The notes under the pieces were generated by a model. It was given only the letters and a program-made list of their open reading frames with translations, was not told the origin of the DNA and ran no database searches. 64,000 nt of DNA from Sinomonas sp. ASV322 (lineage in GTDB: Bacteria; Actinomycetota; Actinomycetes; Actinomycetales; Micrococcaceae), in NCBI RefSeq assembly GCF_030908245.1, contig NZ_JAVFJJ010000012.1:62001-126000 (forward strand), written 5' to 3'. Position numbers and translations under genes: made by a program. Positions 25,401 to 32,895 of this stretch are shown here, piece by piece. Position 1 is the first letter of the stretch. Each line of letters begins with the position of its first letter.

Positions 25401-25966
25401 AGATCGCCCACCGTGCGAGCATCGTCGACGCGAAGGGCGCCGTGCTCGGCTACGTCGCCTCGGGGGCCCAAAGCGTGGACGCGAGCGTTCCCGCCGGACC
25501 GGACGGGCGGCTCCTCGTGCTCGCCGAGCGCAGCGATCCGCATTGGTCGGCGTGGGTGGACGGCCGGCAACTCACAGCGACGGCGCAAGGCTGGTCGCAG
25601 GCGTTCACGCTCCCAGCCTCGGGCGGCAAGCTCGAGGTGCGCTACGAGCAGCCCGCTGCGGTGCCGCTTGGAATCCTCGCCGCCCTCATCGTCGTCATCG
25701 CCCTGCTCACGACCGTGCCGACCCGCGTGCGCGGCGACGTGGGGAGGCGCCCGGGCCGCGGGCGGGGATCCGCGGATAGGCGCCGCGCGAAGGCCCCCAA
25801 GAAGCCTGAAGGCGAGCGCCGCCGGGCGGCCGAGGGGGCAGCGGCAGGCCAGATCCCCGAACCCGACGGGCCCACGGGCCCATCGACGTCGCACGAGCCC
25901 GCGGATCCCGGTGATGGGACCGGCTACTCCGAGAACGCAAGGAGCACCGATGACGCGCGCGTCTAA
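22478..25966 (+). CDS. Giant family 2 glycosyltransferase with polytopic membrane region
   Basis: 1162 residues from TTG overlapping the whiB stop; GTG at 22493 is an alternative. The N-terminal ~270 residues form a GT-A domain: TAVVVAHDGAAYLPRTLAAV, LLRDDAAPEPEAL (DxD-like acidic site), and PLTGDDVDFCWRARLAGHRVVVVPSARM. Residues ~390-830 carry about a dozen hydrophobic helices, then an extracytoplasmic domain (~840-1055), one last helix and a basic, disordered tail. The layout is conserved in actinobacteria beside a DUF5719 gene. Donor and acceptor are unknown; a cell-wall polymer is likely. DUF5719 starts inside its last 17 nt. Confidence 0.88.
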   Translation: MILDSVHVTAVVVAHDGAAYLPRTLAAVGAQRRRPDVIVGADARSRDGSGQILRTAMGDGAVVAAGEPFGAAVAAAVAAVPRTGGSEPRNEWLWLLRDDAAPEPEALAELLLAVERAPAVAVAGCKHVAWDDPRRLLEVGLYASRWAERLSLIDDDEQDQGQYDDRSDMFAVSAAGMLVRRDVWDALRGFDPALPLTGDDVDFCWRARLAGHRVVVVPSARMRSAADREDHAASPFALRRAEVYSRLKHAAPWSLPFQVVAAVLGGLWTLVSGLITKEPADGAARLGGSLAALAGIGALARGRRTAAKTRAVSRGTVKGVRASREDIWSYRRAHLEADYADPERIIGDGTGSDDDRSEPTGDSDYDFASLAVSAKGWAGTGAVVVTGLALASSILALLPLLGAEAVAGGALLPVASGLGTVWQHATSWWVALGSGQPGHAGPFSLVLWLLGLLGLGDANHPVAWTLILAPALAALGAWAFTSALTAHRWPRIVAALAWAAAPSLQEAVAQGRLGAVVAHVLVPWAALGMVRAVGGARIRGTSGPSHTPFPGSGGVPSWTAAAAGGLALAGATAGSPSLLALAAVVVLVASLGLRGRARSLWFTLLPSVALFLPLWVSAPDNPRAWLADPGVPLGYVPAAPWQLALGQASAFDAASGIRGFAWLPAGLPWALVFALALGAPLVLAAAAAIVGLSGRRGASARVAGLLSVVALAVAWALGHVPTSVSGDSLVAPFAGPAVSVGVLGLLAAAVLGMDAVLERREAHAHVGPTRPSASYAAVGGAVIGLALVLLIAGPAANLARWAAAGLAPGAVPAGSVGSPLSVAPSRTRTLPATASDLGLGVQQTKTLVLRSTPQGGFTAALMRGSGTTLDALSAVAASSRVTGDFGAERIAADDPADATVRRVVAIVSSSSGVDPRADLDALGVGFVVLQQRDSGDAVTAGQMDAVPGLVAVGQTDVGWLWRVTPRSREAANQLEIAHRASIVDAKGAVLGYVASGAQSVDASVPAGPDGRLLVLAERSDPHWSAWVDGRQLTATAQGWSQAFTLPASGGKLEVRYEQPAAVPLGILAALIVVIALLTTVPTRVRGDVGRRPGRGRGSADRRRAKAPKKPEGERRRAAEGAAAGQIPEPDGPTGPSTSHEPADPGDGTGYSENARSTDDARV

Positions 25967-27539
25967 ACCGACCTCGACGAGGCGGTTCGTGCGCCGCGCA
26001 CTCGGCGCGGCAGCCGGCGTCGTCGTCCTCGCCGCAGGCACCGGCCTCGCCGTCGCGGGCGGCGCCGTGCCGCAGTCGTCTGGGCTCGCGCCGGGGACCG
26101 CGCCCGCCGTCGACGTTCCCGTCGGCCAGACGATCGGGGTGTGCCCCGGGCCCGCCGAGCTGCTCCGGGGGACGCCCGTTCAGGGGGACCCGCAGTTCAG
26201 CCCCGCGAGCAAGTCCGCGTCGAGCCTGCTGACCGCGGCCGTGATCGGGGAGCCGTCCGGCGCGATGCCCTCGAGCGCGATCCTCGGCGTCAACGGCACG
26301 GTTCAGCAGAAGGTCTCGGACGGCAGGGACGCCTCCGCCGCACCGCCTTCGGCTCCGCCCGCGGCCGTCGCGGCCCGCGCCTCGACCGGTCCCGCCTTGT
26401 TCACGGCCTCGGCGCTCGAGGGGCGCCCGTCATCGGCGGCGGCCCTTATGCGCTACAGCGCGACCGACGGCGACCTCCGCGGCCTCGCCGCGGCGTCCTG
26501 CGCCGCGCCCGCGAACGAACTCTGGCTCGGCGGGGCCAGCACGCTCGTGGGCCGCACGTCCGTTCTTTACCTCACGAACCCGACGACCACGCCGTCGACC
26601 GTGAATCTGGACTTCTTCGGCGACCAGCCCATCGGCCAGGCGCCCCCGGGAAGCCGCGGCATCCAGATCCCGCCCGGGAGCACGAAGTCCTTCGTCCTCG
26701 GCGGCTTTGTTCCCGGCCAGCGGAATGTGTCGGTTCGCGTGCGCAGCTCGGGCGGCCCCGTGGCCGCCGTTATCCAGCAGAGCACGCTGCGCGGGCTCAC
26801 GCCGGGAGGCGTCGACTTCCTGACTCCCGTGGGCGGGCCCTCGAATCGCCAGGTCGCGACGGGCATCGAGCTCCAGGACCCCGCCGCGGCCCGCGATCTC
26901 GCGTCCCACAACGGCTTCGACGACGCGACGGCTGCCCTCCAGATCACGGTCCCGGGCGCGACGGATGCCGTCGTGCAAGTACGGGTCTTCGGCCCGAACG
27001 GCCCCGTGACGCTGCCCTCGGGGGCGGTCTTCACGGCGAAGGCCGGGACCGTCACGGAGATCCCGCTCGCGGGGGTGCCGGCGGGCAAATACTCGGTCGC
27101 GGCGTCCTCCGACGTCTCGTTCACGGCGAGCGTCCGGATGGTCAAGGGCACGAGCGAGAAGGATCCGCTTGACTTCGCGATCTCCGGTGCGCAGCCGCGC
27201 CTCGGCGACGGCCACGTCGTGCCGGTGGGCGACACCGGGTCGCGCACGCTCGTGTTCTCCGCACCCGACGGGCGGGCCAAGGTCACCGCGGTGCCCGTCA
27301 CGGCCGACGGCAAGCTCCATTCATCGGTTACTCTCGACCTCGCGGGCGGCACGACGGCGACGCTGGGCGTCCCCGATGCCGTCGACGGCGCGAAGCCCGT
27401 GGCCTACTCGATCTCGGCATCGGGGGATCCGGCCTACGGCTCGGTCCTGCTCGAGGGCGACGGCAACGGCATCTCGGTCGCGTCGATCCTTCCGGCGGCC
27501 GGCGGCCGCCAGTCGATCCCCGTGACGCTCGGCTACTGA
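25950..27539 (+). CDS. DUF5719 secreted/anchored protein
   Basis: 529 residues from ATG with AAGGAGCACC upstream; it overlaps the preceding gene by 17 nt. A signal-anchor (RALGAAAGVVVLAAGTGLAV) is followed by a long beta-rich domain: NELWLGGASTLVGRTSVLYLTNP, then Pro/Gly-rich GSRGIQIPPGSTKSFVLGG and repeated DAVVQVRVFGPNGPV-like strands. This is the actinobacterial DUF5719 partner of the membrane glycosyltransferase. Exported and probably an accessory to envelope glycan export or assembly; the biochemical role is unknown. Same operon as whiB and the GT2. Confidence 0.87.
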   Translation: MTRASKPTSTRRFVRRALGAAAGVVVLAAGTGLAVAGGAVPQSSGLAPGTAPAVDVPVGQTIGVCPGPAELLRGTPVQGDPQFSPASKSASSLLTAAVIGEPSGAMPSSAILGVNGTVQQKVSDGRDASAAPPSAPPAAVAARASTGPALFTASALEGRPSSAAALMRYSATDGDLRGLAAASCAAPANELWLGGASTLVGRTSVLYLTNPTTTPSTVNLDFFGDQPIGQAPPGSRGIQIPPGSTKSFVLGGFVPGQRNVSVRVRSSGGPVAAVIQQSTLRGLTPGGVDFLTPVGGPSNRQVATGIELQDPAAARDLASHNGFDDATAALQITVPGATDAVVQVRVFGPNGPVTLPSGAVFTAKAGTVTEIPLAGVPAGKYSVAASSDVSFTASVRMVKGTSEKDPLDFAISGAQPRLGDGHVVPVGDTGSRTLVFSAPDGRAKVTAVPVTADGKLHSSVTLDLAGGTTATLGVPDAVDGAKPVAYSISASGDPAYGSVLLEGDGNGISVASILPAAGGRQSIPVTLGY

Positions 27540-27552
27540 GCCACTGGCTGCT

Positions 27553-27580
27553 CAGCCGGGGGAGTGTTCAGCCGGGGGGA
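27553..27580. repeat. 11-bp direct repeat at the DUF5719 / metallopeptidase gene ends
   Basis: TCAGCCGGGGG occurs twice, 16 bp apart, followed by GGGAGCGCCCCC, which can form a short hairpin. Located between two convergent genes. Confidence 0.5.
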
Positions 27581-27589
27581 GCGCCCCCG

Positions 27590-28153
27590 TCAGCGGTAGC
27601 CGCGGTAGTACGGATCGAGCGTCTCGGGCTCGACGTTGAGCAGCGCCGCCGTGTACTCGACGACGACGTCGTGCACGAGGTCCTGCGCCTCGGCCGCCGT
27701 GGGGGCCTCGGTTTCGACGACGCGCCGGTAGATGGTGACGCGGGCGGGGCGGCCCTTCGCCGCGCGGGCGAAGCTGCCCTGGGGCGGGCGCCCGCCTTCG
27801 CGAAGCAGCTTCTCGAGGCCCGGGGGGATCTCTTCGACGACGTATTCGACGTCGTCGAGCTCGCTGCCGCGGATCTCCTGAAGCCGGTCCGCGGAGTCGA
27901 GGACCCAGTCCTCGAATCGCTCGCCGCGCGTGCGGCTCCCAGGAAGGATCGAAGGCATGATCTCGCCGCGCAGCCCGCGTCCGTGCCGATTGCGGTGCCG
28001 CTCGCGGAAGCCGCGACGACGTCCGGCGCCCGGCTCGCCCGCGGGGGGAACCAAGCGGATGCTCAGCCCTGCGTCGGAACCGGTCGCGCCGAACCCAGAA
28101 GACCCGGAGTCTGGATTTCCGAAGGCTGGGCCCGGGGTGGAACGATCCTGCAT
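27590..28153 (-). CDS. Metallopeptidase-like family protein with degenerate zinc motif
   Basis: 187 residues from ATG at 28153, which lies 6 nt after TACAGT (leaderless). It resembles the small minimal-metallopeptidase family of M. tuberculosis Rv3259: RGRGLRGEIMPSILPGSRTRGERFEDWVLDSADRLQ, DDVEYVVEEIPP, then ARVTIYRRVVETEAPTAAEAQDLVHDVVVEYTAALL. The usual HExxH helix reads HDVVVEY here, so the zinc-binding glutamate and second His are missing and peptidase activity is doubtful. Convergent with DUF5719 and divergent from DUF3499, as in the mycobacterial whiB2 region. Confidence 0.82.
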   Translation of the reverse strand: MQDRSTPGPAFGNPDSGSSGFGATGSDAGLSIRLVPPAGEPGAGRRRGFRERHRNRHGRGLRGEIMPSILPGSRTRGERFEDWVLDSADRLQEIRGSELDDVEYVVEEIPPGLEKLLREGGRPPQGSFARAAKGRPARVTIYRRVVETEAPTAAEAQDLVHDVVVEYTAALLNVEPETLDPYYRGYR

Positions 28154-28159
28154 ATATCG

Positions 28160-28165
28160 ACTGTA
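28160..28165 (-). promoter_or_regulatory. -10 hexamer of metallopeptidase-like gene (leaderless)
   Basis: TACAGT on the minus strand, then CGATAT and ATG. Confidence 0.5.
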
Positions 28166-28244
28166 GTCCGGGCCTCGGCCGCACGCTAACCGAGTCCCCG
28201 ACACGGACGCCGAGTCGTTGCCCGTGCGCGTGCGCGCCGCGGAG

Positions 28245-28250
28245 TAGGGT
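28245..28250 (+). promoter_or_regulatory. -10 hexamer of DUF3499 gene (leaderless)
   Basis: TAGGGT, then ACTGGCT and the GTG start at 28258. Confidence 0.5.
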
Positions 28251-28257
28251 ACTGGCT

Positions 28258-28647
28258 GTGCGTGAAGTCCGCCTGTGTTCCCGATCAGCCTGCCGCGAGT
28301 CTGCGGTGGCCACGCTGACCTACGTCTACGCGGATTCGACCGCAGTGCTCGGCCCGCTCGCGACCTACCCCGAGCCGCACACCTATGACCTGTGCGCGAA
28401 GCACGCGGACAAGCTCACCGTCCCGCGCGGCTGGGAAGTCCTGCGGCTCGCGCTTCCGGCCCGCCAGCCCAGCACTGACGACCTCCTGGCCCTTGCCGAG
28501 GCGGTCCGCGGCGAGGGCAACGACGACGGCGCTCCCGCCGAGGCCGCTCAGCGCGCCCCGCGCGAGACGCAGCCGCTGCTTGCGCCCCCGGCCGGGGTCG
28601 ACATCGCGTCAGGCCGCCACCTCCGCGTGCTGCCGGACCAGCCCTGA
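28258..28647 (+). CDS. DUF3499 small zinc-ribbon-like protein
   Basis: 129 residues. Conserved N-terminal region MREVRLCSRSACRESAVATLTYVYADSTAVLGPL and HTYDLCAKHADKLTVPRGWEVLRL. Cys7, Cys12, Cys46 and His49 could bind zinc. It matches actinobacterial DUF3499 (M. tuberculosis Rv3258c). The C-terminal third is variable and Ala/Pro-rich. Function unknown. In mycobacteria the next gene is a phosphomannomutase; here the Trm112-like gene follows directly. Confidence 0.9.
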   Translation: MREVRLCSRSACRESAVATLTYVYADSTAVLGPLATYPEPHTYDLCAKHADKLTVPRGWEVLRLALPARQPSTDDLLALAEAVRGEGNDDGAPAEAAQRAPRETQPLLAPPAGVDIASGRHLRVLPDQP

Positions 28648-28669
28648 TCTCTCGATGCTGTGTGGGCGG

Positions 28670-28675
28670 TAATCT
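28670..28675 (+). promoter_or_regulatory. -10 hexamer of Trm112-like gene (leaderless)
   Basis: TAATCT, then GGGACCC and the ATG at 28683. Confidence 0.5.
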
Positions 28676-28682
28676 GGGACCC

Positions 28683-28880
28683 ATGCCGTCCTTCAGCTCG
28701 CCGCTGCTCAGCCCCGAGATCCTCGCCGTGCTCCGGTGCCCCGTCACCGGTACCGCCCTCGTGCAGGAAGGGGAGGAACTCGTCGCAAGCGCCGCTGGGC
28801 CCAACGGGGTCGTCCCGCGCTATCCGATCGAGGACGGCATCCCCGTGCTCCTCCCGCCGGCCCTCAACCAGGAGTCCTAA
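28683..28880 (+). CDS. Trm112-family small protein
   Basis: 65 residues. LLSPEILAVLRCPVTGTALV, then VPRYPIEDGIPVLLP, is the Trm112/YcaR fold signature. Only one of the usual zinc cysteines (RCP) remains, so metal binding is unlikely. Trm112 proteins activate methyltransferases in eukaryotes and archaea; bacterial roles are little known. The TAA is immediately followed by the GTG of sahH with no spacer, so the two are co-transcribed and probably coupled. That pairing, a methyltransferase activator beside the enzyme that clears S-adenosylhomocysteine, is suggestive. Confidence 0.85.
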   Translation: MPSFSSPLLSPEILAVLRCPVTGTALVQEGEELVASAAGPNGVVPRYPIEDGIPVLLPPALNQES

Positions 28881-30374
28881 GTGACCTTTGATTACCGCGT
28901 CGCCGACATCTCGCTTCACGAGGCCGGCCGCCACCAGATCCGCCTCGCCGAGCACGAGATGCCCGGCCTCATGGCACTTCGCGAGGAGTTCGGCGAGTCC
29001 CAGCCGCTCAAGGGGGCCCGCATCGCGGGGTCGCTCCACATGACGGTGCAGACCGCCGTCCTCATCGAGACACTCGTCGCGCTCGGCGCCGAGGTGCGCT
29101 GGGCCTCGTGCAACATCTTCTCGACTCAGGACGAGGCCGCGGCGGCCGTCGTCGTGGGTTCGGGGACGCCCGAGGCGCCCCTCGGCGTACCAGTCTTCGC
29201 GTGGAAGGGCGAGTCCCTTGAGGAGTACTGGTGGACCGCCGAGCAGATCCTCACGTGGCCGGGTGCCGCGGAGAACCCCGAGCTCGGCCCCAACATGATC
29301 CTCGACGACGGCGGCGACGCGACGCTCCTCGTCCACAAGGGCGTGGACTTCGAGGCCGCCGGCGCCGTCCCGCAGCCCACCGACGAGGATCCCGAGGAGT
29401 ACCGGATCATCCTCGACGTCCTGCGCGCGGGCCAGGCCGAGGACCCGCACAAGTGGACGCGCATCGCGGGCCGCATCCAGGGCGTGTCCGAGGAGACGAC
29501 GACGGGCGTCCACCGTCTCTATCAGCTCGCCGAGCAGGGCAAGCTCCTGTTCCCGGCGATCAACGTGAACGACTCCGTCACGAAGAGCAAGTTCGACAAC
29601 AAGTACGGCATCCGCCACTCGCTCCCCGACGGCATCAACCGGGCGACCGACGTGCTCATCGGCGGCAAGGTCGCCGTCGTCTGCGGGTATGGCGACGTCG
29701 GAAAGGGCGCCGCCGAGGCACTCCGCGGGCAGGGCGCGCGCGTCATCGTGACGGAGGTCGACCCGATCTGCGCGCTCCAGGCTGCGATGGACGGCTACCA
29801 GGTGGCGCGCCTCGAGAGCGTCGTGCACGAGGGCGACATCTTTATCACGACAACGGGCGGCAAGGACATCATCCGGGCCGAGCACATGGCCGCGATGAAG
29901 GACAAGGCGATCGTCGGCAACGTGGGCCACTTCGACAATGAGATCGACATGGCCGGGCTCGCGAAGGTTCCCGGGGTCCGCAAGGTCGAGATCAAGCCGC
30001 AGGTGCACGAGTGGGTCTTCCCGGCCCAACCGGGTCACGACGGGCAGGGTGGCCGCGGCGAGCGCTCGATCATCGTGCTCTCGGAGGGCCGCCTCCTCAA
30101 CCTCGGCAACGCGACCGGCCACCCCTCGTTCGTCATGAGCAACTCGTTCGCGAACCAGACGATTGCCCAGATCGAGCTGTGGACGAAGCGCGACGATCGG
30201 GAGGCTGGGTACGAAAAGAAGGTCTACGTCCTCCCGAAGATCCTCGACGAGAAGGTGGCCCGGCTGCATCTCGAGGCGCTCGGTGTCGAGCTCACCGAGC
30301 TCACCAAGGACCAGGCCGACTATCTCGACCTCGACGTGGCCGGGCCGTATAAGGCGGACCACTACCGTTACTGA
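28881..30374 (+). CDS. sahH: Adenosylhomocysteinase
   Basis: 497 residues, the long actinobacterial form with the ~40-residue insertion. It cleaves S-adenosylhomocysteine to adenosine and homocysteine, sustaining methylation. Motifs: [42 protein letters not shown] (catalytic Lys and Asp), the NAD+ loop GYGDVGKG at ~269-276, and the C-terminal KADHYRY whose Lys/Tyr reach the partner subunit. GTG start directly abuts the Trm112 stop. Monocistronic downstream: an L,D-transpeptidase follows with its own promoter. Confidence 0.97.
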   Translation: MTFDYRVADISLHEAGRHQIRLAEHEMPGLMALREEFGESQPLKGARIAGSLHMTVQTAVLIETLVALGAEVRWASCNIFSTQDEAAAAVVVGSGTPEAPLGVPVFAWKGESLEEYWWTAEQILTWPGAAENPELGPNMILDDGGDATLLVHKGVDFEAAGAVPQPTDEDPEEYRIILDVLRAGQAEDPHKWTRIAGRIQGVSEETTTGVHRLYQLAEQGKLLFPAINVNDSVTKSKFDNKYGIRHSLPDGINRATDVLIGGKVAVVCGYGDVGKGAAEALRGQGARVIVTEVDPICALQAAMDGYQVARLESVVHEGDIFITTTGGKDIIRAEHMAAMKDKAIVGNVGHFDNEIDMAGLAKVPGVRKVEIKPQVHEWVFPAQPGHDGQGGRGERSIIVLSEGRLLNLGNATGHPSFVMSNSFANQTIAQIELWTKRDDREAGYEKKVYVLPKILDEKVARLHLEALGVELTELTKDQADYLDLDVAGPYKADHYRY

Positions 30375-30376
30375 TT

Positions 30377-30382
30377 TAGCAT
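30377..30382 (+). promoter_or_regulatory. -10 hexamer of L,D-transpeptidase gene (leaderless)
   Basis: TAGCAT, then AGAAGGC and ATG at 30390; it starts just after the sahH stop. Confidence 0.5.
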
Positions 30383-30389
30383 AGAAGGC

Positions 30390-31643
30390 ATGCATAAGAG
30401 GGGGGACGTGCCGGAGCACGGGACTCGACAGCGTCGGCGCGTTGGCAAGATCGTCGCGCTCGTGGCCGTGCTCGCGGTCGCGGGAATCGGCGGGACGCTT
30501 GCGGCCGTCGGCCCGCTTCAGGCCGCGCCGATCGGCTCAGAGGCGACGACGGCGGTGCGGAACCAGTCCGGCACGGCCTTCCCCGTGGTCAACCCGGCCA
30601 CGGCGGCCGCTGTGCCTGCGGCGGGCGCGAAAGAGGTCAACCCCGGAACGCCCGTGACGGTGACCGTGACGAACGGAACGCTCGACAATGCGAGCCTCCA
30701 CTCGTCAGCAGGGCAGGACGTCGAGGGAACCCTCAACGCGGCGCGGACCGTGTGGACGTCGAGCGGCCAGCTCGCGTTCAACACGAGCTACACGCTCAGC
30801 TACACGACGCTCGATTCGGCTGGCCGAACCTCGACCGCGACGTCGACGTTCGCGACCGTCTCGACGGCTAACGAGGCCGACGCCGCGATGTACCCGCTCG
30901 ACGGCATGAGTGTGGGCGTCGCCCAGCCGATCCAGCTCACGTTCAGCGAGCCGGTGAAGAACAAGAAGGCCGTCGAGAAGGCCATCACGATCACGTCGAC
31001 CTCGGGCCAGACCGGCGCGTTCCACTGGTACAGCGACACGATGGTGCGCTACCGGCCCGAGAACTTCTGGTCGGCGAACAGCACGATCACGGTCAAGCTG
31101 GACCTCTTCGGCGTGGATCTCGGGAACGGCCAGATCGGCAACTTCTCGAAGACCAACACCGTGCACATCGGCGACAAGCGCACCGCCGTGGCCGACGCGC
31201 AGGCGCACACGTTCACGGCGTACATCAACGATCAGCCCGTCCGCACGTGGCCCGCGACCCTCGGGGACACGCGTTTCCCCTCGGCCCGCGGCTACCTCGT
31301 GCTCATGGAGAAGCAGCGCAAGGCGCACTTCGTCGCGGCGTCGATCGGCCTCAAGCCGGGCGACCCGGCCAACTATGGCGAGCTCGACGTCGAATACGCG
31401 ACGCGCCTCACGCCGAGCGGCGAGTTCATCCATCAGGCAACGGACACCGCCATCCCATATCTCGGCCAGATCAACGTCTCGCATGGCTGCATCGGACTCG
31501 GGCCGGACGGAGCCGCGTGGGTCTTCAACAACATGACCTCGGGCGACGTCGTCCAGATCATCAACACGCAGGGCGACTTCGCCAACTTCGACGACGGCTT
31601 CGGGGACTGGAACATCCCGTGGGCCCAATACGCGAACAGCTGA
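30390..31643 (+). CDS. L,D-transpeptidase (YkuD domain, Ig-like N-terminal domains)
   Basis: 417 residues. A signal-anchor (VGKIVALVAVLAVAGIGGTLAAV) is followed by Ig-like/Big domains (~75-250; YPLDGMSVGVAQPIQLTFSEPV is typical of mycobacterial LdtMt2-type enzymes). The YkuD domain has HQATDTAIPYLGQINVSHGCIGL with Ser364-His365-Gly366-Cys367; Cys367 is the nucleophile. It makes 3-3 cross-links in peptidoglycan outside the membrane and is insensitive to most penicillins. The C-terminal FGDWNIPWAQY extension is typical of the LdtMt2 group. No lipobox Cys is visible, so it is probably a membrane-anchored protein. Confidence 0.93.
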   Translation: MHKRGDVPEHGTRQRRRVGKIVALVAVLAVAGIGGTLAAVGPLQAAPIGSEATTAVRNQSGTAFPVVNPATAAAVPAAGAKEVNPGTPVTVTVTNGTLDNASLHSSAGQDVEGTLNAARTVWTSSGQLAFNTSYTLSYTTLDSAGRTSTATSTFATVSTANEADAAMYPLDGMSVGVAQPIQLTFSEPVKNKKAVEKAITITSTSGQTGAFHWYSDTMVRYRPENFWSANSTITVKLDLFGVDLGNGQIGNFSKTNTVHIGDKRTAVADAQAHTFTAYINDQPVRTWPATLGDTRFPSARGYLVLMEKQRKAHFVAASIGLKPGDPANYGELDVEYATRLTPSGEFIHQATDTAIPYLGQINVSHGCIGLGPDGAAWVFNNMTSGDVVQIINTQGDFANFDDGFGDWNIPWAQYANS

Positions 31644-31715
31644 GTACGCCAACGGCTGACGCTGGGCGTGCGCTGACGAGACGCTGAGTCTGGGCCCACT
31701 TGGCCCGTGATACCG

Positions 31716-31732
31716 ATAACGCTTCGGCTACA
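31716..31732 (+). promoter_or_regulatory. Candidate MtrA-type box upstream of TIGR01906 gene
   Basis: ATAACG-cttcg-GCTACA, two 6-mers spaced by 5 bp. It is nearly identical to the box upstream of rpfB (43794), sharing ATAACGCTTCG. MtrA response regulators of actinobacteria bind direct repeats of this kind; the assignment is inference. Confidence 0.4.
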
Positions 31733-31838
31733 GGACTGCTTCCTGCCCGCTGTGGGCGGGCGCAAGCGGCTACCGTGGGACACAGGACAGACCCCCAACC
31801 GGGCTCGCGGCGTGCGGGCCCCACAGAAGCGTGAGTGG

Positions 31839-32891
31839 ATGATGGACGTGACTGAAGACAGGCATGAGCTGCGGCCGGAGGTGAACCTGGACGAGTCCCA
31901 GGACACCGAGGATCCCGCCTTCGAATGGATGAGGACCGCAGCAGCCTCGACGTCGGCTCAGGCCTCTCATCTGGCGGAGCCCTCACGCACTGCCCCCTCT
32001 GCCGAGGGTGACGCCGCTCCCGCTGGGGAGGGTGTCTCTGCCGATTCTGCCGGCAAGGGGCGGCGAGCGGCCGAGGCCACGGCCGCCGAGACGCCCGCGA
32101 CCGCGCATCTGGAGCCGTCGCCCACGACTGCCCTCCAGGTCCGTCCCCCCGAGGACCAGGTGGCACGCCGTGCCGCCCAGCGCGATGCGGCAGCGAGCGC
32201 CCGCCCGGTCGCGCCGCGCGTCTTCCAGGTGCTCATGGCGATCTTCCTCCCGTTCCTCCTGCTCATCGCGGCGGTGCGGGTCATCGCGACGCCCGCGTTC
32301 CTCTGGCTCGAGTACTTCCGCCCCGGCTTCCCGGGGGACGGCTACGGCTTCTCTGCCGACGATCGGCTCACGTACGGCTCCTACGCCGTCGACTATCTCT
32401 CGAACTTCGCGGGCCGCCGCTACCTCGGCGATCTCGTTCTGCCGTCGGGAAGCTCCCTCTTCACGGAGTCCGAGGTCAGCCACATGGCCGACGTCAAGCT
32501 CGTCATCCTCTCGGCGTACGGCGCCGGGATCGTGCTGCTTGCGTTCTTCGTCGTCGCGTATCTGGTCCTGCGGAAGCGCCGGGGCGCGTTCGGACGCGGA
32601 CTCTTCGCGGGGGCGATCGTGACGTTCGTCGTCGTCGTCGGTCTCGCCGTGCTCGCGTTCCTCGGCTGGCAGCAGTTCTTCACCGACTTCCACCGGATCT
32701 TCTTCTCGCAGGGGAACTGGAGCTTCCAGCTCTCCGACACCCTGATCCGGCTCTTCCCGTCGCAGTTCTGGATGGATTCGGCGATCGCGATCGGGGTGCT
32801 CGTGCTCGTCGCGAGCTCGCTCATGATCATCTTCGCGTGGCCCATGAAGAGGCGCTCGGCGGACGGCGACGGCGCCCCGATTCAGGAGTAG
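31839..32891 (+). CDS. TIGR01906 family integral membrane protein
   Basis: 350 residues from ATG at 31839 (an ATG three bases later is equivalent). A ~115-residue acidic, Ala/Pro-rich disordered N-terminus precedes four membrane helices: FQVLMAIFLPFLLLIAAVRVIATPAFLW, an extracytoplasmic loop with RYLGDLVLPSGSSLFTESEVSHMADVK, then LSAYGAGIVLLAFFVVAYLVL, FAGAIVTFVVVVGLAVLAFLGW and IAIGVLVLVASSLMIIFAW. The loop FHRIFFSQGNWSFQLSDTLIRLFPSQFW is the best-conserved stretch of TIGR01906. Function unknown. Convergent with the mannosyltransferase, with 4 nt between stops. Confidence 0.87.
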   Translation: MMDVTEDRHELRPEVNLDESQDTEDPAFEWMRTAAASTSAQASHLAEPSRTAPSAEGDAAPAGEGVSADSAGKGRRAAEATAAETPATAHLEPSPTTALQVRPPEDQVARRAAQRDAAASARPVAPRVFQVLMAIFLPFLLLIAAVRVIATPAFLWLEYFRPGFPGDGYGFSADDRLTYGSYAVDYLSNFAGRRYLGDLVLPSGSSLFTESEVSHMADVKLVILSAYGAGIVLLAFFVVAYLVLRKRRGAFGRGLFAGAIVTFVVVVGLAVLAFLGWQQFFTDFHRIFFSQGNWSFQLSDTLIRLFPSQFWMDSAIAIGVLVLVASSLMIIFAWPMKRRSADGDGAPIQE

Positions 32892-32895
32892 GTTC

